Of a stretch of 9,468 nt of DNA, positions 1 to 6,176 are shown piece by piece. The stretch covers positions 1-9,468 of the forward strand of contig JAEORM010000056.1 of the NCBI GenBank assembly GCA_016840905.1, written 5' to 3'. The position numbers and the translations under genes are program-made. This DNA comes from Candidatus Gerdarchaeota archaeon. Its GTDB lineage: Archaea; Asgardarchaeota; Heimdallarchaeia; JABLTI01. Positions within the stretch are counted from its first letter, which is position 1. Each line of letters begins with the position of its first letter. Under the pieces are notes generated by a model. That model was not told where the DNA came from and searched no databases. It saw only the letters and a list, made by a program, of their open reading frames with translations.

Positions 1-7
1 CAATTAG

Positions 8-32
8 TATTTTTTATTTGTATTATTTGGGG
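8..32 (+). promoter_or_regulatory. Possible TATA-like box and ribosome binding site before the hydrolase
   Basis: A T-rich stretch with TATTTTTTATTT begins near position 9. GGGG at 29-32 lies 6 nt before the ATG at 39. The first could be an archaeal TATA box giving a very short leader, the second a weak Shine-Dalgarno sequence. The window starts too close by to judge the promoter properly. Confidence 0.3.
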
Positions 33-38
33 ATTAAA

Positions 39-1742
39 ATGAAATTAGAATACAAATATAGCCTAATACTTCTCTTAGGGTTTATTTTTATGCTTGGACC
101 TTTAGCAGTGCAAATAAGTATAGATATTGATATGAGTAATAATCAAACAAATTTCATCATTGATTCATATGGTAATAGATTATTTACTACATATTATCCC
201 GGACATGATCAAATTTATGGAACCGGCGAATATGGCATTATGTTATTCCATGGTATGGGAAATGATCAAAATTCTTTAGATATTTATACAACCAAATTTA
301 AAGGGGCTCATATTTTTTGTACAGATTTTTCCGGACATGGGAGATCATCTGGAGTAATCCCCTCTGGAAATGATAGTGATGATAAGCTTGCTGATCAAGT
401 GCTTCAAGCAAAAACTAAATTCAAAGAACTTTCGGGTTTAAATGATTCACAAATTTTCATGCTAGGTCATTCAATGGGTGCTAGAGCGATAATGAAAGCA
501 GCTATTATAGATCTCTCTATTAATAGGGGCTTAATTTTATTAGGGGCAGCTATAAATGTTGATACTGTTGCCAATAACTCTTGGGTAAACAATCTTAATG
601 TTACTAATCCTGATACTAATATTCTGATTATAAGCGGTGCACTGGAAGATGTTTGCCCTCCGGAACAAGCATTAAGCCTTTATCTCAAATTATCTGATGA
701 TACCACTTTATCCGAAGCACATGAACATGAACAAAACATACTCCTCACAGGACAAATCAAAGAATTACGAATTTTTAAAGCTCTAACACATACCTATGAA
801 GCATCAAGCTTTAGATGTGCTGAATTTACTAAAAGATGGATCTCAGAAGTTCTTACAAGTGAAATTCCTATTGAACCAACTTTTAATTATTCTAATTTTG
901 AAGATTATCGTGTTTATTATTCTTTAATCGAATTGACAGGTATTATTTTACTTCTAATCTATGGACAGAAATTTATCAAGTTACAGCAAACTGAGCAGAT
1001 AACAAATACCGCTGAAGATAAAGTAAGTGAAAAGGAATTCAGATTGGTTAAATTTAAAAAATACATTTTATACAAGTTGTTAATCTGGTTGGGAGGATTT
1101 GGTTTCGCAATTCTACTGGGCTTTCTTATTGTAGTGTTACCAATAGGTATACCATACTTTACATTACTTTTCGTTTGTCCTATTACTGGTTATGGAATTA
1201 TTTCGATTATTCTATATCGTGTTGGTAAAATGCCTGGTTTTGAAGGTAAATGGAAACCTCGAATTACTAATTATTTTAAAACAGTCAATTGGCTAAATGT
1301 ATTATTTGCATTTGCTTGTCTCGTTACAATAGTAGCTGTATTAGGTAATCTTATCAGTGGTTTTCTGTATCACATCTTTCCATTGAATAAAAGACTAAGT
1401 TGGCTATTAGTATTCACAATTTTTTCAAGCATCGGATTTTATGTCATACAATTGGAAACAAAAGCAATCAAGGAAACTTTTTCTGAAAAAGTGAAATATA
1501 CTATTTTCAACAACTTATTATTCTTAGCACCATTCATTATCGGTACAATCGTTATTTTTGCTATGGGATGGATCATCTATCTACCAGATGCTATTCATGA
1601 CTTAATCTTAATGGGTATAGTGATTTTAACTGGTAATTTGCTACAACAAATATGGAAAAAACCATTATTTACAGCCATTATTCAAGCATTTATGTTGTTC
1701 TTCCTTATCCTACCAAGAGGACAATTTGCGATATTTTTCTAA
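39..1742 (+). CDS. Membrane-anchored alpha/beta hydrolase with C-terminal multi-pass membrane domain
   Basis: A serine hydrolase of the alpha/beta fold joined to an integral membrane domain; the substrate is unknown. Numbering from the ATG at 39 (567 aa): an N-terminal hydrophobic segment at about 5-27 follows a lysine-containing start, as in a signal anchor. Oxyanion-type HGMG lies at 71-74, a DFSGHGRSSG stretch at about 96-105, and the nucleophile elbow GHSMG at 143-147 (Ser145). Asp204 (in GALEDV) and His251 (in LTHTY) sit where the triad acid and base are expected. From about residue 294 to the end there are some seven or eight hydrophobic segments, after a charged linker at about 313-343. 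The topology suggests that the hydrolase domain faces outside. I chose ATG 39 over the in-frame TTG at 18 because GGGG at 29-32 is well placed before it. The membrane half matches no family I recognise. Triad assignment is confident; function (esterase, lipase or peptidase) is open. Confidence 0.85.
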   Translation: MKLEYKYSLILLLGFIFMLGPLAVQISIDIDMSNNQTNFIIDSYGNRLFTTYYPGHDQIYGTGEYGIMLFHGMGNDQNSLDIYTTKFKGAHIFCTDFSGHGRSSGVIPSGNDSDDKLADQVLQAKTKFKELSGLNDSQIFMLGHSMGARAIMKAAIIDLSINRGLILLGAAINVDTVANNSWVNNLNVTNPDTNILIISGALEDVCPPEQALSLYLKLSDDTTLSEAHEHEQNILLTGQIKELRIFKALTHTYEASSFRCAEFTKRWISEVLTSEIPIEPTFNYSNFEDYRVYYSLIELTGIILLLIYGQKFIKLQQTEQITNTAEDKVSEKEFRLVKFKKYILYKLLIWLGGFGFAILLGFLIVVLPIGIPYFTLLFVCPITGYGIISIILYRVGKMPGFEGKWKPRITNYFKTVNWLNVLFAFACLVTIVAVLGNLISGFLYHIFPLNKRLSWLLVFTIFSSIGFYVIQLETKAIKETFSEKVKYTIFNNLLFLAPFIIGTIVIFAMGWIIYLPDAIHDLILMGIVILTGNLLQQIWKKPLFTAIIQAFMLFFLILPRGQFAIFF

Positions 1743-1751
1743 AAAAGAGAT

Positions 1752-1781
1752 ATTAGCGATTCTAACTACAAGATCGCTAAT
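1752..1781. terminator. Bidirectional hairpin terminator between convergent genes
   Basis: The arms ATTAGCGAT (1752-1760) and ATCGCTAAT (1773-1781) are perfectly complementary, giving a 9-bp stem with a 12-nt loop. On the plus strand the stem is followed by a T-rich stretch (CCTTTATTTTTAGC and then TTTTTT), which would end the hydrolase transcript. On the minus strand it is followed by CTCTTTTTT, which would end the ABC exporter operon. The 3' arm lies within the final codons of the downstream permease, and its stop codon (1766-1768) is in the loop. Confidence 0.65.
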
Positions 1782-2617
1782 CCTTTATTTTTAGCTTTTT
1801 TCTCAACAGCTACAAGTAAAATTCTTGCTAATGCTAAATAGAACACAAAACAACAAGCCACCATTATGAATTCTAAACGAATAGGTAATAATGTGAGATA
1901 TTTATCGCCAAACATGAAATGTCGCATTAAATCAAAATTGTAGGTAAAAGGAAATGCTAGAGTGATGTATTTCATAACGGTACCAAAATCTTCATTGATT
2001 GCCATAAATCCTTGGACTGGGAGGAATGCACCAAAGAGGAATTGTATTAATTGATGGGTCATGGAAATAAAAATCCGTGCTTGTCTAGTAATCAATCCAA
2101 ACATACCAAAATATATTCCAACTGAGATGTTTGTTATTATTGTTAAGAGTGCTATCAATAATGTATAACCAATCACAATCCAATTTGTTAGTACACCGGC
2201 TAACCATAATGTGAAAATGTACAATGGAATAAAGAAAATAGTGTTGATAATTGCTCTAGAAATTGTTGTCGAAATTAGGTAACCCATTCTTGTTGATGGG
2301 GTAACAAAAACTGCTTCGATGGTGCCAAAATGGATGTCTTCTTCTACTCTATTAAGTGGAGCCCAAGTTGCTATACTGGAAAACATTTGCAAGATTGCTC
2401 CACTCATCATAAAAACGAAAAGATCTGATTCATCTAGGCCAATATAAGATAATACTTCAGGACTGAAATAATACGCACCACCAATTATTGCGAAACCTAG
2501 TGTTAAAGAAATCATTTCAAGTATTGTTCCTACAAAAAAAGCACGATATCTAAAATAGGTTTTCACATCTCGCCATACACCTTTGAAAATCACTCTACTG
2601 GCATATTGTATACTCAT
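1766..2617 (-). CDS. ABC-2 type transporter permease (second of two paralogues)
   Basis: Membrane subunit of an ABC-2 (DrrB-like) exporter, 283 aa, the usual size for the family. About six hydrophobic segments can be seen, at roughly 27-50, 66-84, 112-139, 147-175, 186-202 and 248-270. A cytosolic-type loop at about 94-110 carries DIHFGTIEAVFVTPSTR, nearly the same as in the neighbouring permease, and probably contacts the ATPase. The protein begins MSIQ and ends in a basic VEKKAKNKGLAIL tail, as its neighbour does, so the two arose by duplication. The ATG at 2617 has AGGAGG just upstream, overlapping the TAG stop of the preceding permease, so translation is probably coupled. It is the last gene of the three-gene operon. 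The exported substrate is unknown; multidrug, lipid, peptide or polysaccharide cargo are all possible for this class. Confidence 0.9.
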   Translation of the reverse strand: MSIQYASRVIFKGVWRDVKTYFRYRAFFVGTILEMISLTLGFAIIGGAYYFSPEVLSYIGLDESDLFVFMMSGAILQMFSSIATWAPLNRVEEDIHFGTIEAVFVTPSTRMGYLISTTISRAIINTIFFIPLYIFTLWLAGVLTNWIVIGYTLLIALLTIITNISVGIYFGMFGLITRQARIFISMTHQLIQFLFGAFLPVQGFMAINEDFGTVMKYITLAFPFTYNFDLMRHFMFGDKYLTLLPIRLEFIMVACCFVFYLALARILLVAVEKKAKNKGLAIL

Positions 2618-2624
2618 TTCTTTT

Positions 2625-2632
2625 TCCTCCTA
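2625..2632 (-). promoter_or_regulatory. Shine-Dalgarno site overlapping upstream stop codon
   Basis: On the minus strand the sequence reads TTTAGGAGGAAAAAG before the ATG of the second permease. The TAG stop of the first permease (2630-2632) shares its AG with the AGGAGG motif, an arrangement typical of translational coupling. Confidence 0.75.
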
Positions 2633-3502
2633 AAGTATTGATAATCCTGTTTTCTTAGCTTTCTTTTCAACACGTTTTAGCAAATAAAATGCTAAGAGAA
2701 TGAATAGAATTGAGGTTACTATCAAGAGAAGATATTCAGACCAAATTGGCAGTAATGGAATATAGCCTGGTTTAAACATATAATATCTGAAAAGATCGTA
2801 ACAATAGGTATATGGGAAAATATGAGCGAAATATTTCAACATGGGTCCTCCAATTTTACCAAACCCAATGAAAGCTTGAACTGGAACAAATGCTCCACAA
2901 ATAAATTGGAAAATATTATTTAAGAAAATAGCAACAGGATCAATTCTTCTAATCAATATCGCCAACATAGCAAAGAAGAGTCCAAATGCTATCATACTAA
3001 CCATTGTTAAAAGAACTATTAGTAAGGTAGTTCCAATAATATAGAAATTTGTTAAAGCACCATGAACTCCTAGAATAATAGTATATGCTGGAATGAAGAA
3101 CAGAAGATTCAAAATCGAATCAGATATAGTAGGAGCTAGTAAATAAGCCATTCTACTGCTAGGAGTAACAAAAACCGCTTCTAACGTTCCATAATGTATG
3201 TCTTGAGATACTCGTCCCATTGGGGCCCAAGTAGCAGTATCACTAAAGGTACTCAATGCAATTCCACCAGCAAAGAAAACAAATACTTGATTACTTAAGA
3301 TACCTGTTTCTGAGGTAGTTAAACCATTGAAATTTAGAATAACCCCGAAAATGTAGGCTGCTCCTAAACCGATCATCATATTAAGAAGCCAACCAACAAG
3401 TCTCATAACATACCTTCGGATATTAACAAGGTCTCGCCAAATACCTTTACCTACAACTCGCATGGAATTTTGAAAACCAATTCTAACTGTTTGAATAGAC
3501 AA
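2630..3502 (-). CDS. ABC-2 type transporter permease (first of two paralogues)
   Basis: Membrane subunit of the same ABC-2 exporter, 290 aa. It has about six hydrophobic segments (roughly 36-55, 71-88, 121-143, 152-183, 192-211 and 256-275). The loop at 101-117, DIHYGTLEAVFVTPSSR, and the C-terminal VEKKAKKTGLSIL match the downstream paralogue. The start is a TTG at 3502, supported by GGAGG at 3510-3514 on the minus strand (7-nt spacing) and by the MSIQ N-terminus shared with the paralogue. The next in-frame ATG, at residue 14, lacks such a signal. The TTG lies only 2 nt after the stop of the ATPase gene. The two permeases probably form a heterodimeric channel driven by the ATPase encoded upstream. 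They have diverged most in the first membrane hairpin and in the loops facing away from the shared motif. Confidence 0.9.
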   Translation of the reverse strand: MSIQTVRIGFQNSMRVVGKGIWRDLVNIRRYVMRLVGWLLNMMIGLGAAYIFGVILNFNGLTTSETGILSNQVFVFFAGGIALSTFSDTATWAPMGRVSQDIHYGTLEAVFVTPSSRMAYLLAPTISDSILNLLFFIPAYTIILGVHGALTNFYIIGTTLLIVLLTMVSMIAFGLFFAMLAILIRRIDPVAIFLNNIFQFICGAFVPVQAFIGFGKIGGPMLKYFAHIFPYTYCYDLFRYYMFKPGYIPLLPIWSEYLLLIVTSILFILLAFYLLKRVEKKAKKTGLSIL

Positions 3503-3504
3503 AT

Positions 3505-4470
3505 CTAAGCCTCCAAGTCAACCTTTTTATTGCAGAATTTTAGGAATACGTCTTCAAGGGTAGCAGTTCGATAAGAGATCATTGGATTTAAATTGTGTTT
3601 TTGGCAAACATCTAAAACTGCTTGAAAAGCAATTGAGCTATCATTTACTGGGATTCGGATATATCCATTTTCTTTCTTAACTTCAAGAACTGATTCTAAA
3701 GTAGCAATTTCTTGCATAAATTCAGGGGTAGCAATTTCATTTGAACGCATACGTAATTCCAAGAGTTGAATATTAACGGAATCCATAAGATTTTGAGGGG
3801 TATCAACGGCAACTACACGACCTTCAAAGATGATAGCCACACGATCACATAGTTCCTCTATTTCAGACATTATCTGAGAAGTAATTATTACTGTTTTACC
3901 TTTTTCTTTAGCGTAACTCTTAACAAAATTCCTAATTTTTAAAGCAGCAATAGGATCCAATCCTTTACTTATTTCATCAGCAAAAACTAGATCAGGATTA
4001 TGTAGGAAACCTCGCATAACAACTATTGCTTGCTTTTGTCCTCCAGAAAGTTTCATTACTTCCTTGTCAAAAATGTCATTATTATCATAAGTTTTCTTGA
4101 ATTCTTCAAGACGTTCCAAAAAATCTATTTTTTTAACGTTATAAAGAGCAGCAAAGAATTCCAAATTTTCTTTACCTGTTAAACGAGCATATGTTGATCT
4201 CTCAGAATCTTGACCAATATAGCCAATTCTTTTTCTTATTTCTCGTTCCTCTTTATCCAAATCTAATCCTAAAACTTCAACATGACCTTCTGTTTTCCCA
4301 AGCAATGTTGAACAGATTTTAATCAAGGTTGTTTTTCCCGCACCATTAGGACCCAAAATGCCAAAAATTTCTCCTTCATTGACTTGCAAATCTAATCCAG
4401 TTAATGCATGAGTCTCTTTCTTTCTGCTTTTATAGACCTTTTTCACTCCTTTAACATTTAGAGCAAACAT
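3505..4470 (-). CDS. ABC transporter ATPase, DrrA/CcmA-like
   Basis: Cytoplasmic ATPase that powers the two ABC-2 permeases encoded directly after it; 321 aa, normal for the class. Visible motifs: Walker A GPNGAGKTT (40-48), Q-loop Gln87 in YIGQDSE, signature LSGGQKQ (141-147), Walker B LVFADE (161-166, Asp165 and catalytic Glu166) and D-loop KGLD (169-172). The switch position usually held by His is Gln199 (TSQIMSEIEEL); a glutamine here is also known from DrrA-type exporters. The residues after Walker B read ISKGLD in place of the common PTSGLD. A C-terminal domain at about 225-321, ending in TLEDVFLKF, is the accessory domain typical of DrrA/CcmA-like ATPases. The ATG at 4470 is preceded on the minus strand by AAGGTG with 6-nt spacing. 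It is the first gene of its operon and is divergent from tldD. Confidence 0.95.
   Translation of the reverse strand: MFALNVKGVKKVYKSRKKETHALTGLDLQVNEGEIFGILGPNGAGKTTLIKICSTLLGKTEGHVEVLGLDLDKEEREIRKRIGYIGQDSERSTYARLTGKENLEFFAALYNVKKIDFLERLEEFKKTYDNNDIFDKEVMKLSGGQKQAIVVMRGFLHNPDLVFADEISKGLDPIAALKIRNFVKSYAKEKGKTVIITSQIMSEIEELCDRVAIIFEGRVVAVDTPQNLMDSVNIQLLELRMRSNEIATPEFMQEIATLESVLEVKKENGYIRIPVNDSSIAFQAVLDVCQKHNLNPMISYRTATLEDVFLKFCNKKVDLEA
3510..3514 (-). promoter_or_regulatory. Shine-Dalgarno site that decides a TTG start
   Basis: GGAGG on the minus strand lies 7 nt before the TTG at 3502, inside the final codons of the ATPase gene. It supports TTG as the real start of the first permease. Confidence 0.7.
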
Positions 4471-4476
4471 ATTTTA

Positions 4477-4482
4477 CACCTT
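4477..4482 (-). promoter_or_regulatory. Ribosome binding site of the ABC ATPase
   Basis: AAGGTG on the minus strand, 6 nt before the ATG at 4470. GGTG is the common archaeal core of the Shine-Dalgarno sequence. Confidence 0.6.
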
Positions 4483-4506
4483 CTTTTACTTAAACTAGTC
4501 AATTAT

Positions 4507-4542
4507 GGTCACTTTTTTTTGATTGATTGCTTAAAAATGACC
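4507..4542. repeat. Inverted repeat TGGTCA...TGACCA
   Basis: TGGTCA ends at 4511 and TGACCA starts at 4538, with partly matching A/T-rich flanks (AATTA against the complement of GTTATT). The arms are about 26 nt apart and lie either side of the weaker TATA-like candidate of the ABC operon. This could be an operator for a dimeric regulator. The core match is only 6 bp, so chance is possible. Confidence 0.3.
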
Positions 4543-4581
4543 AGTTATTCTATAGTTTAGACTTAATTTCACTACTCCTTT

Positions 4582-4596
4582 TAATATTTAAAAAGC
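4582..4596 (-). promoter_or_regulatory. Candidate TATA box for the ABC exporter operon
   Basis: On the minus strand this reads CTTTTTAAATATTAA, close to an archaeal TATA box. Initiation about 25 nt downstream would fall near 4560 and leave a leader of about 90 nt. A weaker alternative, TTTTTAAG at 4530-4537, would give a start near 4508 and a shorter leader. The sequence does not decide between them. Confidence 0.3.
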
Positions 4597-4609
4597 AGAT
4601 TCAGATTTT

Positions 4610-4649
4610 GAGGTCTCTATTAGTGTCGTCACTTTCAGAGGTCTCAATT
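4610..4649. repeat. Direct repeat GAGGTCTC(T/A)ATT, two copies 28 bp apart
   Basis: Copies lie at 4610-4621 and 4638-4649 and differ at one of 12 positions. A shorter inverted match, AGACCT, lies at 4659-4664. Each GAGGTCTC is nearly palindromic around GGTCTC/GAGACC. The position midway between two divergent operons fits a regulator-binding site. No regulator gene is in the window. Confidence 0.4.
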
Positions 4650-4725
4650 TGTTACCTAAGACCTTAAATAGGTGATTGAACCATAATTCTTTTTGTTTCA
4701 ATGAAAATTTAATGTTAAAATAAAT

Positions 4726-4755
4726 TTGACAAGTAGAATGATTTTTTAATATATG
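4726..4755 (+). promoter_or_regulatory. Probable promoter of tldD-tldE, leaderless type
   Basis: TTTTTTAATATAT at about 4742-4754 resembles an archaeal TATA box. Its centre lies about 25 nt before the ATG at 4773, so transcription would begin at or next to the start codon. No Shine-Dalgarno sequence is seen before this ATG, which agrees with a leaderless message. In a bacterial reading, TTGACA (4726-4731) and TATATG (4750-4755) with an 18-nt spacer could be -35 and -10 boxes. Confidence 0.5.
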
Positions 4756-4772
4756 AGTCATTCAGTAATTTT

Positions 4773-6164
4773 ATGAAAGACTTTGCCCGTAAATTACTCG
4801 ATAAACTCGAACTAGGTCCGGGTGGTTTTGCAGACATCCGTTTTCAAAATTCTGATACTATACAGATACTTATTCAAAATGGTCTCACCCAAGAAATGAC
4901 TTCTACACGTCTGGGTGGTGCTGCAGCCCGAGTACTAGTCGATGGTGCATGGGGTTTTAGCACAACTGCTGATCTTTCTAAGAACTCTTTGGAAAAGATA
5001 CTTAAAACAGCTCTCAGTATGGCTAAAGTTGCTTCAACAAAGGTTAAAGAACCCCGAAAAGTTGATGCGAATTTTGCTACGCAAGGTGAAGCAAAATTAA
5101 AAATGGATGTTGATCCAAAGGATATCTCCATTGAAGAAAAAATGAAACTAACTTCTGATTTTGAAAAAAGCATTCGTGAAGTAGATAAACGTATTGCTAA
5201 TTCCACAGCTCGATATGGAGAAACTATTAACTCGGAAACAATTGTTTCAACAAATGGTACTGATGTTCTAACTGAAAGTGGTGTTTTTCGTTTAATGGGT
5301 GGTGGTGTTAGTAGAGAAGGTAATCTACAACAAAGAGTTTCTAACGATGTTGCTTCTTCAGAAGGAATAAAAACAATACTTAATTATGATGTTATTGAAA
5401 AGGGAACAGATGTTGGAAAGAAAGCTATTGAATTGTTATCCGCTCAATCTCCACCAGGTGGGAAAATGAATATTGTTATGGATCCAAGTTTGGTTGGGGT
5501 ATTCATTCATGAAGCCTTCGGTCACGCTTGTGAGGCAGATGCTATTTTAACTAAAACATCAATTCTACATGATAAACTTAACAAAAAAGTTGGTGTTGAG
5601 GAAATTAGTGTTTCTGATAATCCAACTATTCCTGGTCTTCGTGGTAGTTTCATGTATGATTCAGAGGGAACAAAAGCTAAACCCCGAAAATTAGTTACCA
5701 ATGGTGTTCTTACTGAATTTTTCCAAACACTCGAGACTGCAACAATTCTTGGTTTAGAACCTAACGGTGCAGGTCGTGCTATGGACTTTAGTTTTCCACC
5801 TATCGCTCGAATGGGTAATACCACTGTTGAAGCAGGTGATAAAACAATGGATGAATTATTCGAATTAGTTGGTGATGGAATTTTCTTAGAGAAATCTTAT
5901 GGTGGGTATGTCAATCCAACAAAAGGTCAATTTATGTTTTCAGCTCAAAATGGACATGTTATCAAAAATGGCAAGAAAGAAGCGATAACTCAGAATGTTT
6001 CAATGTCTGGTATGATTATGGAAGTTCTAACCAATACTATAGGTGTTGGTAAAGATCAATCATTCGCTTTTAATGGTACCTGTGGTAAGAACGGTCAATG
6101 GGTCCCGGTAACTGGAGGAGGTCCTTCACTAGCAGTAAGGGATCTTGTTGTTGGAGGACGCTAG
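4773..6164 (+). CDS. tldD: TldD metalloprotease subunit
   Basis: Catalytic subunit of the TldD/TldE zinc protease, a cytoplasmic complex. In Escherichia coli it cleaves unfolded peptides, taking part in microcin B17 leader removal and CcdA degradation. At 463 aa it has the usual archaeal length. The N-terminal domain covers about 1-220 and the C-terminal domain the rest. The metal site is visible: HEAFGH at 246-251 gives the HExxxH ligands His246 and His251 and catalytic Glu247, and Cys437 in GTCGKNGQWVPV is the expected third ligand. The following VTGGGPSLAV is a family hallmark. The ATG at 4773 is the only usable start: the upstream frame has no start codon before the TAG at 4734-4736, and the N-terminus aligns with the family. 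It is the first gene of the operon with tldE, 12 nt away. The physiological substrate in this organism is unknown. Confidence 0.95.
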   Translation: MKDFARKLLDKLELGPGGFADIRFQNSDTIQILIQNGLTQEMTSTRLGGAAARVLVDGAWGFSTTADLSKNSLEKILKTALSMAKVASTKVKEPRKVDANFATQGEAKLKMDVDPKDISIEEKMKLTSDFEKSIREVDKRIANSTARYGETINSETIVSTNGTDVLTESGVFRLMGGGVSREGNLQQRVSNDVASSEGIKTILNYDVIEKGTDVGKKAIELLSAQSPPGGKMNIVMDPSLVGVFIHEAFGHACEADAILTKTSILHDKLNKKVGVEEISVSDNPTIPGLRGSFMYDSEGTKAKPRKLVTNGVLTEFFQTLETATILGLEPNGAGRAMDFSFPPIARMGNTTVEAGDKTMDELFELVGDGIFLEKSYGGYVNPTKGQFMFSAQNGHVIKNGKKEAITQNVSMSGMIMEVLTNTIGVGKDQSFAFNGTCGKNGQWVPVTGGGPSLAVRDLVVGGR

Positions 6165-6168
6165 GAGG
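6163..6168 (+). promoter_or_regulatory. Shine-Dalgarno site of tldE overlapping the tldD stop
   Basis: AGGAGG shares its AG with the TAG stop of tldD (6162-6164) and lies 8 nt before the tldE ATG. This arrangement should couple translation of the two subunits, which are needed together. Confidence 0.75.
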
Positions 6169-6176
6169 AATATTAA

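Larger units (their letters stand above)
4471..4772. other. Divergent intergenic regulatory region, no gene seen
   Basis: 302 bases separate the ABC ATPase (minus) from tldD (plus). The plus-strand reading frames opened by ATG in this stretch are only a few codons long. It is richer in A+T runs than the genes, and it contains promoter-like boxes for both directions, a pair of GAGGTCTC direct repeats and a TGGTCA/TGACCA inverted pair. It probably holds the start sites and operators of both operons. Confidence 0.6.

Noticed and set aside
18..41. TTG at 18 as start of the hydrolase
   Set aside because: The ATG at 39 has GGGG at a suitable distance and gives a cleaner signal-anchor N-terminus (MKLEYKY then hydrophobic). 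TTG remains possible but is less supported.
4471..4772. A riboswitch or small RNA in the intergenic region
   Set aside because: Only short, weakly paired repeats are present. I could find no long stable stem or recognised riboswitch core.
4753..4776. Tiny open frame of seven codons (ATG at 4753) whose TGA overlaps the tldD ATG
   Set aside because: It has no ribosome binding site and its start lies within the TATA-like box, so it would not be transcribed from that promoter. The overlap is most likely chance.
4874..5206. 110-codon open frame on the minus strand inside tldD
   Set aside because: It lies wholly opposite the well-supported tldD coding sequence, has serine-rich low-complexity content and no recognisable domain.
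5522..5824. 100-codon open frame on the minus strand inside tldD
   Set aside because: It is opposite the most conserved part of tldD, including codons next to the metal site, and has no family features. It is a shadow of tldD codon bias.
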